Positions 19,883 to 29,158 of a DNA stretch of 64,000 bases are shown here, piece by piece. The stretch's first letter is position 1. Each line of letters starts with the position of its first letter. Where the stretch lies: the NCBI GenBank assembly GCA_903824295.1, contig CAIJWE010000051.1:48798-112797 (forward strand), given 5' to 3'. The stretch is from an uncultured Chlorobiaceae bacterium (lineage in GTDB: Bacteria > Bacteroidota > Chlorobiia > Chlorobiales > Chlorobiaceae). The notes under the pieces are model-generated. The model saw only the letters and a list, made by a program, of their open reading frames with translations, was not told where the DNA came from and searched no databases. A program made the position numbers and the translations under genes.

Positions 19883-21319
19883 TTAATCTTCTTTTCTGCC
19901 CATCAGCTTTTCATGAATAGCCGCCGCCGCCGTTCGTCCTGCGCCCATGGCAAGAATAACCGTAGCTCCTCCGGTCACAATATCGCCGCCCGCATAGACA
20001 CTCTCTTTGGAGGTTGCCATCGTATTGATATCGACCACAATGGTATCACGCTTACTGACCTCAATATCCGGTGTTGTCTGCTTGATAAGCGGATTGGAAC
20101 CGTTACCGATAGAAATGACGGCCATATCGATGGGAAGAATAAATTCAGAATCTTTGATTGGTATCGGGCGGCGGCGTCCCGAGTCGTCCGGCTCGCCCAG
20201 CTCCATGCGGAGACATTTGGCCCCTGTAAGCCACTGCGCCTCATTGCCGATAAATTCCAGCGGGTTCATCAGCACGAGGAATTCAATACCCTCCTCCTTG
20301 GCATGATGAACCTCTTCAAGGCGTGCCGGCATCTCCGCCTCTGAACGGCGATAGACGATATAAGCATGTTCAGCCCCAAGCCGCTTGGCCGTACGAACGG
20401 CATCCATCGCCGTGTTGCCGCCGCCGAAGACCGCCACATTTTTACCCGTGCAGTCGAATACCGGCGTATCATTGTCGGGGAACTGATAAGACTTCATCAG
20501 GTTAACCCTCGTCAAAAACTCATTGGCCGAATAGACCCCGAGCAGATTTTCACCGGGGATACCCATGAACCATGGCAGGCCGGCTCCAACCCCGATAAAG
20601 ACGGCATCAAACTCCTCCTCGTTGAGCAATTCATCAACAGTGACCGAACGGCCGGCGACCGCATTGGTGATAAAGTTCACACCAAGCTGTTTCATTCCCT
20701 CAATTTCAGCCTGTACAATCTCTTTTGGCAGGCGAAACTGTGGAATACCGTACATCAGCACGCCACCGAGCTCATGCAACGCCTCAAAAACCGTCACCGC
20801 ATGACCCAACTGCACCAGATCATTGGCACAGCTCAGCCCTGCAGGTCCGCTTCCGATAACCGCAACCTTTTTGCCTGTCGGCCGGGCTACCTGCGGCAGC
20901 TCCACCTGTCCGGTTTCGCGCTCATAATCAGCCGCGAACCGTTCGAGATTGCCGATGGCCACCGAGGTATGTTTTTTGGTGAGAATGCACTCCTTCTCAC
21001 ACTGGTCTTCCTGCGGGCAGACCCTGCCGCAAACCGCAGGCAAAACATTATCCTCCTTGATCTTTCTTGCCGCGCCCGCAAAATCGCCATCAGCGATAAG
21101 CTTGATAAACTGGTCAATCTTGATGTTGACCGGGCACCCCTTCACACAGGCAGGGCTTTTACACTGAAGGCAACGCTGAGCCTCCCGCTGTGCCAGTTCC
21201 GTTGTATAACCAAGATTGACCTCCTCGAAGTTATGACTCCGCACCTCCGGATTCTGTGACGGCATCTCCTGACGTGGAATGGCCATACGTTCTTTGGTCG
21301 TAATAGATTGTGCGTCCAT
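19883..21319 (-). CDS. Glutamate synthase small subunit-like / NfnB (SudA)-type NADPH-dependent oxidoreductase
   Basis: CLQCKSPACVKGCPVNIKI, CGRVCPQEDQCEKEC, VIGSGPAGLSCANDL, GDIVTGGATVILAMGAGR. Confidence 0.9.
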   Translation of the reverse strand: MDAQSITTKERMAIPRQEMPSQNPEVRSHNFEEVNLGYTTELAQREAQRCLQCKSPACVKGCPVNIKIDQFIKLIADGDFAGAARKIKEDNVLPAVCGRVCPQEDQCEKECILTKKHTSVAIGNLERFAADYERETGQVELPQVARPTGKKVAVIGSGPAGLSCANDLVQLGHAVTVFEALHELGGVLMYGIPQFRLPKEIVQAEIEGMKQLGVNFITNAVAGRSVTVDELLNEEEFDAVFIGVGAGLPWFMGIPGENLLGVYSANEFLTRVNLMKSYQFPDNDTPVFDCTGKNVAVFGGGNTAMDAVRTAKRLGAEHAYIVYRRSEAEMPARLEEVHHAKEEGIEFLVLMNPLEFIGNEAQWLTGAKCLRMELGEPDDSGRRRPIPIKDSEFILPIDMAVISIGNGSNPLIKQTTPDIEVSKRDTIVVDINTMATSKESVYAGGDIVTGGATVILAMGAGRTAAAAIHEKLMGRKED

Positions 21320-21435
21320 AGTAGTGCTTCTTTAAAAAAAGAGAATTTGAGTGTACAAAAAAAAGCTTCCGCCGGCAGAGAGCCGGGGGCAAGAGGGTCT
21401 CATTGTTGAGAGCCAGAAAAATGCTGGTGAAGGCC

Positions 21436-22281
21436 TCAGAGCTGCTTCTGGAGGTTGCACCGGTGTGTCAATGCTTCAACAGCCTGCCGCTCCTGGGGCA
21501 AATACATCTTGTTCCGGTCAGAGAGGTTTTTGAAATCAACCAGATGAGCGTCAAACTCAGGGCCGTCAACACAGGCAAACTTGATCTGGTTGTCCACCGT
21601 CACCCTGCACCCGCCGCACATACCGGTACCGTCAACCATAATCGGATTGAGGCTCACCATGGTTTTGATGTTATAGGGCCTGGTAACCTCAGCAATGGCT
21701 CTCATCATTGGTATCGGCCCGATGGCAAGCACATAATCGATTGTTTTTCCGGAATCAATAAGCTCCTGCAGTTTCTGGGTAACAAAACCGTGAAAGCCGT
21801 ACGATCCATCATCGGTCGTGATATAGGCCTCATCACTCACCGCACGCATCTCCTCTTCAAGAATCACCAGCTCTTTTGACCGGGCGCCATTGATCGTAAT
21901 GACATAATTTCCAGCCTCCTTCAGAGCCACAGCCGTCGGATAGGCAATTGCAGCGCCGAGCCCTCCGCCGATGCTCACTGCTGTACCAAATGGTTCAATA
22001 TGCGATGGCGTGCCAAGCGGCCCCACAATATCGTGGATGCTCTCACCGGCCTCCTTGCTGTTCAGCTCCCTGGTCGATTTCCCCATACCCTGAACAATAA
22101 CGGTAATGGTACCCTTTTCAGGATCCGAACCAGCAATCGTCAGAGGGATCCTTTCGCCCGTCTCGCTCACTCTGATCATGACAAACTGACCAGCTTTTCT
22201 TTTTTTTGCAATACGAGGGGCCTCGATCTCAATTTTTTTGATATTTTCAGCTAAAAATATTGCAGAAACAATTTTGTGCAT
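21436..22281 (-). CDS. Ferredoxin:NADP oxidoreductase-like subunit (NfnA/SudB type)
   Basis: MHKIVSAIFLAENIKKIEIEAP, RIPLTIAGSDPEKGTITVIVQGMGKST, GTGMCGGCRVTV Fe-S site; pairs with 19883-21319. Confidence 0.9.
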   Translation of the reverse strand: MHKIVSAIFLAENIKKIEIEAPRIAKKRKAGQFVMIRVSETGERIPLTIAGSDPEKGTITVIVQGMGKSTRELNSKEAGESIHDIVGPLGTPSHIEPFGTAVSIGGGLGAAIAYPTAVALKEAGNYVITINGARSKELVILEEEMRAVSDEAYITTDDGSYGFHGFVTQKLQELIDSGKTIDYVLAIGPIPMMRAIAEVTRPYNIKTMVSLNPIMVDGTGMCGGCRVTVDNQIKFACVDGPEFDAHLVDFKNLSDRNKMYLPQERQAVEALTHRCNLQKQL

Positions 22282-22487
22282 TGGTTCCTTGATTTCGTAT
22301 GATAATGGAGAGCTTCCGGTTTTTTCTGGAAAGATGAAAAAGTCATTATAATAATCATTAATTATCCAATATAAAAGGCCCCTTTTCTGATTGCCGTAAG
22401 CAGTTTGACGGCCGGGGGGGGCGTGGTCCGGCAACTCCCGCAAGGGTACTCTCTTGGCCGCCCTGCAATTTTAAGTTGTTATCAAAC

Positions 22488-23093
22488 ATGGTATTTATTG
22501 CCGATTACGGCGCAGGAAACCTCCGATCTGTCCTCAAGGCATTCGATTATCTCGGAGTCAAGGCGATTGTCAGCAGCGATCCTGCCAAACTTGCCGGATA
22601 CAAAAAAGTCATTCTTCCCGGTGTCGGAGCCTTCGGCTCTGCCATAAAGTCACTTGACGCATCGGGTTTTACCGAAGCGATCTCCGAACATGTCGATAAA
22701 GGAGGTCAGCTCCTTGGAATATGCCTTGGCATGCAGTTGCTGCTTACCGAGAGTGAAGAGATGGGCCAGCACAAGGGAATGGATCTGATTGCGGGTAAAG
22801 TGGTTCACTTCAGGAGCGAAACCGACAAAATTCCCCAGATCGGGTGGAACTCCGTTGACCAGCAGAAAGAGAGCATTCTCTTCCGTGGAATTGAGGACCA
22901 CACCTTCTTCTATTTTGTGCACTCCTACTACTGTGAGCCCGAAAACCACGACTCCGTAGCGGCAACCACCTGGTTCGCCGGAAAAAACTTTTGTTCAGCC
23001 ATTGAAAAAAATGGTATTTTTGCTGTTCAGTTTCATCCGGAAAAGAGCTCCGATGCCGGTTTGCAGGTGCTCAAAAACTTTGCCGGGTGCTAA
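22488..23093 (+). CDS. hisH: Imidazole glycerol phosphate synthase glutaminase subunit
   Basis: MVFIADYGAGNLRSV, LPGVGAFG, GICLGMQLL, AVQFHPEKS. Confidence 0.96.
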   Translation: MVFIADYGAGNLRSVLKAFDYLGVKAIVSSDPAKLAGYKKVILPGVGAFGSAIKSLDASGFTEAISEHVDKGGQLLGICLGMQLLLTESEEMGQHKGMDLIAGKVVHFRSETDKIPQIGWNSVDQQKESILFRGIEDHTFFYFVHSYYCEPENHDSVAATTWFAGKNFCSAIEKNGIFAVQFHPEKSSDAGLQVLKNFAGC

Positions 23094-23114
23094 ATCCGAT
23101 TTTTGTTATTTGCT

Positions 23115-23885
23115 ATGTTGATTATTCCAGCCATAGACATTAAAGAGGGGAAGTGTGTACGACTGACCCGTGGCGACTTCAGCCAGAAAAAAATATATCT
23201 CGACAACCCCCGCGACATGGCCATTATCTGGCGCAAGCAGAATGCCAAAATGCTCCATATTGTCGACCTTGATGCCGCCCTCACCGGCGAGATGGTCAAC
23301 TTTGAGAAAATCAGGGAGATTGTCATGAACATCGACATTCCGGTACAGGTCGGTGGTGGAATCCGCTCCGCCGATGCGGTAAAGCGCTATCTTGATATCG
23401 GTGTCGCTCGTGTCGTCATCGGTTCAGCCGCCGTAACCGAGCCGAAACTGGTCGAAGAGCTTTTGAAGAGCTACACCCCGTCGCAGATTGTAGTCGGCAT
23501 AGACGCCGAAAACGGCATTCCAAAAATCAAAGGATGGACTGAAAGCAGCGGGCTCCATGATTACGATCTCGCGCTGCAGATGAAGGGGATGGGCATTGAG
23601 CGCGTCATTTATACCGACATAAGCCGTGACGGCATGATGCAGGGCTTTGGTTACGAGAGCACAAAACGGTTTGCCGAAAAAACAGGCATGAAAATCACCG
23701 CCTCCGGCGGCGTTACCAACTCTGAAGACCTGAAAAAGCTCAATGGGCTTGCCGCTTGCGGCGTCGATTCCGTCATCATAGGCAAGGCCCTCTACGAATG
23801 CAATTTTCCCTGTCAGGAACTCTGGTACAGCTTTGAAGAGGGTATAAGCATCGATCATAATTTCTCGACGGCACGGAAAAAATAG
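23115..23885 (+). CDS. hisA: Phosphoribosylformimino-5-aminoimidazole carboxamide ribotide isomerase
   Basis: MLIIPAIDIKEGKCVRLTRGDF, VQVGGGIRSADAVKRYLDIGVARVVIGS, TDISRDGMMQG. Confidence 0.95.
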   Translation: MLIIPAIDIKEGKCVRLTRGDFSQKKIYLDNPRDMAIIWRKQNAKMLHIVDLDAALTGEMVNFEKIREIVMNIDIPVQVGGGIRSADAVKRYLDIGVARVVIGSAAVTEPKLVEELLKSYTPSQIVVGIDAENGIPKIKGWTESSGLHDYDLALQMKGMGIERVIYTDISRDGMMQGFGYESTKRFAEKTGMKITASGGVTNSEDLKKLNGLAACGVDSVIIGKALYECNFPCQELWYSFEEGISIDHNFSTARKK

Positions 23886-23902
23886 GAGATAACCCCCACA
23901 AC

Positions 23903-24532
23903 GTGCAGATGCAGGAGTTACAACTACAGCAACAGATTGAGGCGCTCATTTTTGCCTCCGAAGAGGCTCTTGCCCTCCAGTCCATAAGGCAGGTTATCGG
24001 CATCGATCTCCATGCAAACGAGCTTCACGCCATTGTTGAGCGTCTCAACAGGGAGTATGAAGAGAGCGGAAGGAGTTTTCAGATACACCGGATTGCCAGT
24101 GGCTACCGATTTCTTACCCGGCCGGAATTCGGTGATATCCTCAAAAAATTTCTTGCCCCGAAAATCCGCAAAAAGCTTTCAAACTCTCTGCTTGAAGTTC
24201 TTGCTGTTATTGCCTATAATCAGCCTGTCAGCAGGGGGGAGATTCAGCAGATTCGTGGAGCAAGCCCCGATTACGCTCTCGACAGGCTTCTGCTTCGCGG
24301 ATACATCGAAGTTCGCGGACGAGCTGATTCGCCCGGTAAACCCCTGCAATACGGAACCACTCCGGAGTTTCTCGACCTCTTCAATTTATCAACCGTAAAA
24401 GAGCTTCCTGAACTTCGCGAAATAAAGGAAATTCTTCAGGAGCACGAAGAACAGCAATCCCTTAACCGGATGACAGGCAACGAGAGCGGCTCATCCGGCA
24501 ACGAACAAGCAGGAAACGATACAGGAATATGA
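23903..24532 (+). CDS. scpB: Segregation and condensation protein B
   Basis: IEALIFASEEAL, SLLEVLAVIAYNQPVSRGEIQQIRG, YGTTPEFLDLFNL. Confidence 0.93.
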   Translation: MQMQELQLQQQIEALIFASEEALALQSIRQVIGIDLHANELHAIVERLNREYEESGRSFQIHRIASGYRFLTRPEFGDILKKFLAPKIRKKLSNSLLEVLAVIAYNQPVSRGEIQQIRGASPDYALDRLLLRGYIEVRGRADSPGKPLQYGTTPEFLDLFNLSTVKELPELREIKEILQEHEEQQSLNRMTGNESGSSGNEQAGNDTGI

Positions 24533-25272
24533 AAAACAGCAGTAAAGATGATGAAGTAAGAATCAACCGTTACCTCGCTTCATGCGGCATCGCATCACGC
24601 CGGGCCGCCGACCAGCTTGTGCTGGACGGCAGGGTGATGGTCAACGGCGTTGTTGTCACGACGCCGGGTATCAAGGTCAACCCTGCACGCGACGAGGTTA
24701 TTGTGGATGGTGAAAAATTTGCCCAGCCCGAGCACCGGAAGGTCTACATACTCTTCAACAAACCAAGAAACGTCATCACCACCAACAGCGACGAAAAAAA
24801 ACGGGAGATGGTGCTCGATTTCATTGATGTGCAGGAACGTATTTTCCCCGTAGGACGGCTCGACCGGAAAACGACCGGCGTCATTCTGCTCACCAACGAT
24901 GGTACACTGGCGCATAAATTGATGCACCCTTCATCAAATGTGAAAAAAGAGTATATTGCTGAGCTTGGTGAAAAGTTTACTCCAAATCTTCTGCCTCAAC
25001 TGACCGGCGGAATGCGTTTAAAAGATACTGGTGAAAAAGTCAGTCCCTGCCGGGCAAAAATACTTGACGAAGGAATGCAGGTACTGGTAAGCATTCATGA
25101 GGGAAAAAATCACCAGGTCAGACGAATGTTCGAAACCCTCGGTTTTGAGGTAAAACGGCTTGAACGGGTTGCTTATGCAGGCCTTCAGGCAGGGGAACTC
25201 CGGCGTGGTGAATGGCGTTATCTGAGCCGCAATGAGGTTCAGGCACTCTACAAGTTGACGGAAAGCCCATAA
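24529..25272 (+). CDS. rluB: Ribosomal large subunit pseudouridine synthase B-like (RluB/RsuA family)
   Basis: INRYLASCGIASRRAADQLVLDGRVMVNG S4 domain, PVGRLDRKTTGVILLTNDG, GKNHQVRRMFE. Confidence 0.94.
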   Translation: MKNSSKDDEVRINRYLASCGIASRRAADQLVLDGRVMVNGVVVTTPGIKVNPARDEVIVDGEKFAQPEHRKVYILFNKPRNVITTNSDEKKREMVLDFIDVQERIFPVGRLDRKTTGVILLTNDGTLAHKLMHPSSNVKKEYIAELGEKFTPNLLPQLTGGMRLKDTGEKVSPCRAKILDEGMQVLVSIHEGKNHQVRRMFETLGFEVKRLERVAYAGLQAGELRRGEWRYLSRNEVQALYKLTESP

Positions 25273-25310
25273 GCCATCAGCCGGTTTTGTTAACGGATAC
25301 AAAACCCGGA

Positions 25311-27332
25311 ATGGTTATGCGCCAACCACACTTTTTTCACAAACGTCATGCCCTTTGCAGGGTTATGACGTTTCTTCTCCTCACAGCCTCCCCCTGTTGC
25401 ACCGTTCAGGCGCTCGCGGCCGAAAACAGCGACCTTCAGGATCTGCTCAACAATGCCGAATCAGCATCACATATCGAGCAGTTGCTTGATTTGTTTGACC
25501 GGCTGAAAAACAGCAAAATTTTGATCAACCAGGCTGACGCCGACGAGTTGTGCCAACTGCCCTGGCTCACGAGAGCCGATGCCGATGCCATCATCATCCA
25601 CCGGCGCGACAACGGGCCCATTGTCTCCCTGCAGGAGCTCGAGCCGCTCATCGGAAAAGAGAAAACAGCAAACATTGCACCCTATATCCTCTTTAACCAT
25701 GAGAGAGCTGCCCGTCGGCAACCCGGAGCAAAAGCCGCTCTGGTTGATGGCTCACTCTACAGTCGCATCTACTGGGAAACAACTCCCCGGCGGGGTATTC
25801 TCGACGGCTCCTACGCTGGCGAAAACTACAAACTCTACCATCGGTTGCAGTTTTCAGCCCCCCACCTCAAAGCGAGCCTGGTACAGGAAAAGGATATTGG
25901 TGAGCCTGATGTGGCCGACTTCAGTGCAATCAGCCTCCATGCCTACGATCTGGGGCACCTGAAAAGTGCCGTTCTCGGCAACTATAAACTCAACATTGCC
26001 CAGGGGCTGCTCATCGGACAGGGACGTTATTTTTCCAAAGGGAGTGACCCCACCGGCAGCGTCCGCCTTCCCTCAAAGCAGCTTTTGCCCTCCTCATCAA
26101 GCACGGAAACCGGTTTTCTCCAGGGAGCCGCAGCGACACTGAAGCTCGATCCTTTTGAAGTGACCCTCTTTTACTCCTCCAACCTTCGTGATGCCGTCAT
26201 CAACGACGATGGCGTCATCACCAGTTTCAGCTCCTCAGGTTACCATCGCACCGATCTTGAAATAAGCAGAAAAGACAACGTGACCGAAATCATCTCTGGA
26301 GCAAATCTCCTCTACCGCTATCAGGCAGGCCTCTTCAGCGGCAAAGCAGGGGGCAGCATACTAAACTACAACTATCCATTGCTGATTGACGATCATTACT
26401 TCTCCTCGGCAACCCTTTACAGTCTCGAAACCGATCTCTCCTTCAAGCATATCTGCCTCTTTGCCGAAGCGGCATTTTCCGCTCGTCTCTTAGACGCATC
26501 ATGGACGGCAGGCGCGGAGTACGAGATTCTTCACGGTATCAGCACCGTCGCCGCAATCCGGCGCTACGGTGACGGCTACGCCTCCCCTTTTGCCGGCGCA
26601 TTTGCCGAACGGGGGAGTGATGCCTCAAATGAGCAGGGATACTATGTTGGTCTCAATGCAAAAATCAGCAACCGGCTTTCCGTTGCCGCCTATTATGACC
26701 ACTTCACCTTTCCAGAGCTTGGCGTTCATTGCCCGTACCCCTCCGATGGCAACGATGAACGAGTCCTCATCACCTGGAAACAGTCACCCCTCTTCACCTG
26801 GAACCTGCAACTCCAGCATAAATACAAGGAGGAACAGTCAAATCAGGGAACAGCAAGCGATCCTCTCTATATGGCGCTTCCTCAAATCACCGATCGCTGT
26901 CGGCTCGATTGCGATGTTGCCCTTTCGAGGAAGGTGCAGCTCAGAAGCCGTGGAGAGGTGAAAAAAGTTGTCAAAAAGTATCTTGCCGGAGATCAGCAAT
27001 TTTATGGATGGCTGGCCAGCCAGCAGGCAGGGTACTCGTCCGGAAAATTCGGCTTGAAAGGGCGCGTCACCGTTTTTAATACCGAAGATTATGATGCCGC
27101 ACTCTATGCCTATGAAGATGACCTGCCCCTCACCTCCTCCCTCGGCATGTACAACGGGCGGGGCACATCCCTTTTTGTGGTGGCAACATGGCAAGTCATT
27201 CCGCAGATGAAACTTGGAGCGCGATACGAGGTGAGCTGGTACAGCGACCGGGAGGTTTACAGCAGCGGTGACGACGAGCGGGCAACCAGTGCACCGGGCT
27301 CATTCCATCTTGGCTGCTTTTTAACATTCTGA
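25311..27332 (+). CDS. Exported protein with N-terminal helix-hairpin-helix repeats and a long predicted beta-barrel C-terminal region
   Basis: Signal peptide; INQADADELCQLPWLTRADADAIIIHRRDNGPIVSLQEL (ComEA/HhH-like), then amphipathic strands. Confidence 0.75.
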   Translation: MVMRQPHFFHKRHALCRVMTFLLLTASPCCTVQALAAENSDLQDLLNNAESASHIEQLLDLFDRLKNSKILINQADADELCQLPWLTRADADAIIIHRRDNGPIVSLQELEPLIGKEKTANIAPYILFNHERAARRQPGAKAALVDGSLYSRIYWETTPRRGILDGSYAGENYKLYHRLQFSAPHLKASLVQEKDIGEPDVADFSAISLHAYDLGHLKSAVLGNYKLNIAQGLLIGQGRYFSKGSDPTGSVRLPSKQLLPSSSSTETGFLQGAAATLKLDPFEVTLFYSSNLRDAVINDDGVITSFSSSGYHRTDLEISRKDNVTEIISGANLLYRYQAGLFSGKAGGSILNYNYPLLIDDHYFSSATLYSLETDLSFKHICLFAEAAFSARLLDASWTAGAEYEILHGISTVAAIRRYGDGYASPFAGAFAERGSDASNEQGYYVGLNAKISNRLSVAAYYDHFTFPELGVHCPYPSDGNDERVLITWKQSPLFTWNLQLQHKYKEEQSNQGTASDPLYMALPQITDRCRLDCDVALSRKVQLRSRGEVKKVVKKYLAGDQQFYGWLASQQAGYSSGKFGLKGRVTVFNTEDYDAALYAYEDDLPLTSSLGMYNGRGTSLFVVATWQVIPQMKLGARYEVSWYSDREVYSSGDDERATSAPGSFHLGCFLTF

Positions 27333-27357
27333 TCGCCCTTTGCGGGCAGCAGGGAGG

Positions 27358-28314
27358 TCAGCAAAGCCCTGCGGCCCGCATCAGCCGGTCCCTGATCGCC
27401 CTGCCGAGTCCATCGTCCGAAGGCAGTTCGCAATAGATAACCTCAATGCCGCTCGCATCGCAAAGCCGAAAAAAGCTGAAGAGCTCTTGGCCATACTCTT
27501 CAAGACTCCGGCACACCTTGAGCAACTTCATGCTTTGAGGCGGCTCCAGAAGGCCGATATAGGCCGCCGGCGACAGGTTGCCGTCGATGTTCCCGGCGGC
27601 AGTACAGAGGCGAATCGTGGCCTTTGGCGCATAATGCGGATACTTCAGCCCCGGGCATTTTGGTCTTTTCTCCTGCACCGTAACCGCAACGGTCGTTATT
27701 TCAGGTACCACCGCGCGCAGTTGTTCCAGTGTGATCGCCCCGGCCCTGAGCAGCAGCGGCCTCTTTCCCGAACAGTCAACAATGGTCGATTCAAGGCCGA
27801 TGGCACTCGGTTTGCCACGCAGCAGGCAGTCAATTTTTCCATCAAGATCCTCCATGACCGCCTCCCAGCTTGTCGCACTTGGCAGGCCCGAACGATTTGC
27901 CGAAGGAGCGGCAACCGGGCAGCAGGCGAGACGGAGAAACTCCCGGGCTACCGGATTTGCCGGGCATCGCACCCCGACGCTCTCAAGGCCGGCGGTAACC
28001 GTGTAAGGTACCGAAGGATTTTTTTTCAGGACCAGTGTCAGTGGGCCGGGAAAAAAGCGTGCAATCAACTGTTCGGCCTGCAACGAGAGTGAAGAGGCAA
28101 CCTCGGCAACCTGCCCGACGCTGGAGAGATGCACAATCAGCGGGTTATCCGCTGGACGCCCTTTTGCCCGAAAGAGCCGGAGGAGCGCTTCAGGATGGCA
28201 GATACCGGCGCCAAGGCCATAAACCGTTTCCGTAGGAAACGCCACAACTCCGCCCGAGTTCAAAATAGCGGCGGCCTCTTCAACTGAATCGGTAAGCGTG
28301 GTCTGCATGATCAT
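27358..28314 (-). CDS. Threonylcarbamoyl-AMP synthase (Sua5/YrdC/TsaC, long form)
   Basis: GGVVAFPTETVYGLGAG, RPADNPLIVHLSS, GLESTIVDCSGKRPLLLRAGAI, PKCPGLKYPHYAPKA. Confidence 0.94.
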   Translation of the reverse strand: MIMQTTLTDSVEEAAAILNSGGVVAFPTETVYGLGAGICHPEALLRLFRAKGRPADNPLIVHLSSVGQVAEVASSLSLQAEQLIARFFPGPLTLVLKKNPSVPYTVTAGLESVGVRCPANPVAREFLRLACCPVAAPSANRSGLPSATSWEAVMEDLDGKIDCLLRGKPSAIGLESTIVDCSGKRPLLLRAGAITLEQLRAVVPEITTVAVTVQEKRPKCPGLKYPHYAPKATIRLCTAAGNIDGNLSPAAYIGLLEPPQSMKLLKVCRSLEEYGQELFSFFRLCDASGIEVIYCELPSDDGLGRAIRDRLMRAAGLC

Positions 28315-28329
28315 GCTGAAAAAAAGTGG

Positions 28330-28959
28330 CTACCGGAAAATGGGCAGGAGGCTACAGAGCGTGCCCACCACGGCACTGGAAAGAGGAATCGAGAGGTTAT
28401 CGTCAATCTTGAACTCACCGATACGCACCATAAACGCCTCGGTCAGCGTCGCCGTTATAGCCATAATGATCCCGACAAAGAGGTTAAGGCCCGGTACAAT
28501 GCAGATGACCAGAAATGCAGAGAGAAAAAAAGCGGCACTTCCCTCCACGCTCTTCTGCCCAAACCGGTGCTTCCCGAAACTTTTGCCAATAATGGCAGCA
28601 AGGGTATCCGAAACCGCCACAAGGCTGAAGGCGGTAACGGCAATAATTTTTGGAAAAAAAAGCACAAGAAGAACAGCCGCCATCATAATATAGGTCGCAC
28701 CGTTCAAATGGGTTTTTGCCCGCTTGAGCTCATGCGCTCTCAGCATCGAATCAAACGTCTTGTGATACCAGACCGAAACCGGCGTAAAAAAATTTTTCAG
28801 CAGGTCAATCAGAAAAAAACCGGAAAAAAGCGGGAGAAGCAGCAGCAGCGCAAGCTCCCGGCTGATAAACCAGTAAATCACCGGAATAGAGAGCGAAGAG
28901 AGATGAATTGCTTTTCGCGCAACTTCATAGCGGAGTTCCAGCCGGTCAATTTCTTCCAT
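28330..28959 (-). CDS. Integral membrane polyprenol/dolichol/phytol kinase-like (CDP-archaeol/phosphatidate cytidylyltransferase-like) protein
   Basis: EVARKAIHLSSLSIPVIYW, VAVSDTLAAIIGKSFGKHRFGQKSVEGSAAF typical of SEC59/VTE5-like family. Confidence 0.78.
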   Translation of the reverse strand: MEEIDRLELRYEVARKAIHLSSLSIPVIYWFISRELALLLLLPLFSGFFLIDLLKNFFTPVSVWYHKTFDSMLRAHELKRAKTHLNGATYIMMAAVLLVLFFPKIIAVTAFSLVAVSDTLAAIIGKSFGKHRFGQKSVEGSAAFFLSAFLVICIVPGLNLFVGIIMAITATLTEAFMVRIGEFKIDDNLSIPLSSAVVGTLCSLLPIFR

Positions 28960-29158
28960 AATTAAAAAAGCGCTAAGCCAAAATCGTAAAAAAAGATCAT
29001 TGAAAAAAACGGCACTCGCCGCCCAATTTCAGGCTTGAATATACACCGAAATCTTTTTTTTTGTTCATCAATCCAGCCCGCAGAACTCTTTTTCCGTTTC
29101 AATTACAAAACATGTATTTTGCCTCGCTTAATAAAGAGCATTTTGAACCTGCCCAGGC

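Noticed and set aside
20366-21259. 297-aa + strand ORF
   Set aside because: Antisense to the GltD/NfnB-like gene; no recognisable motif.
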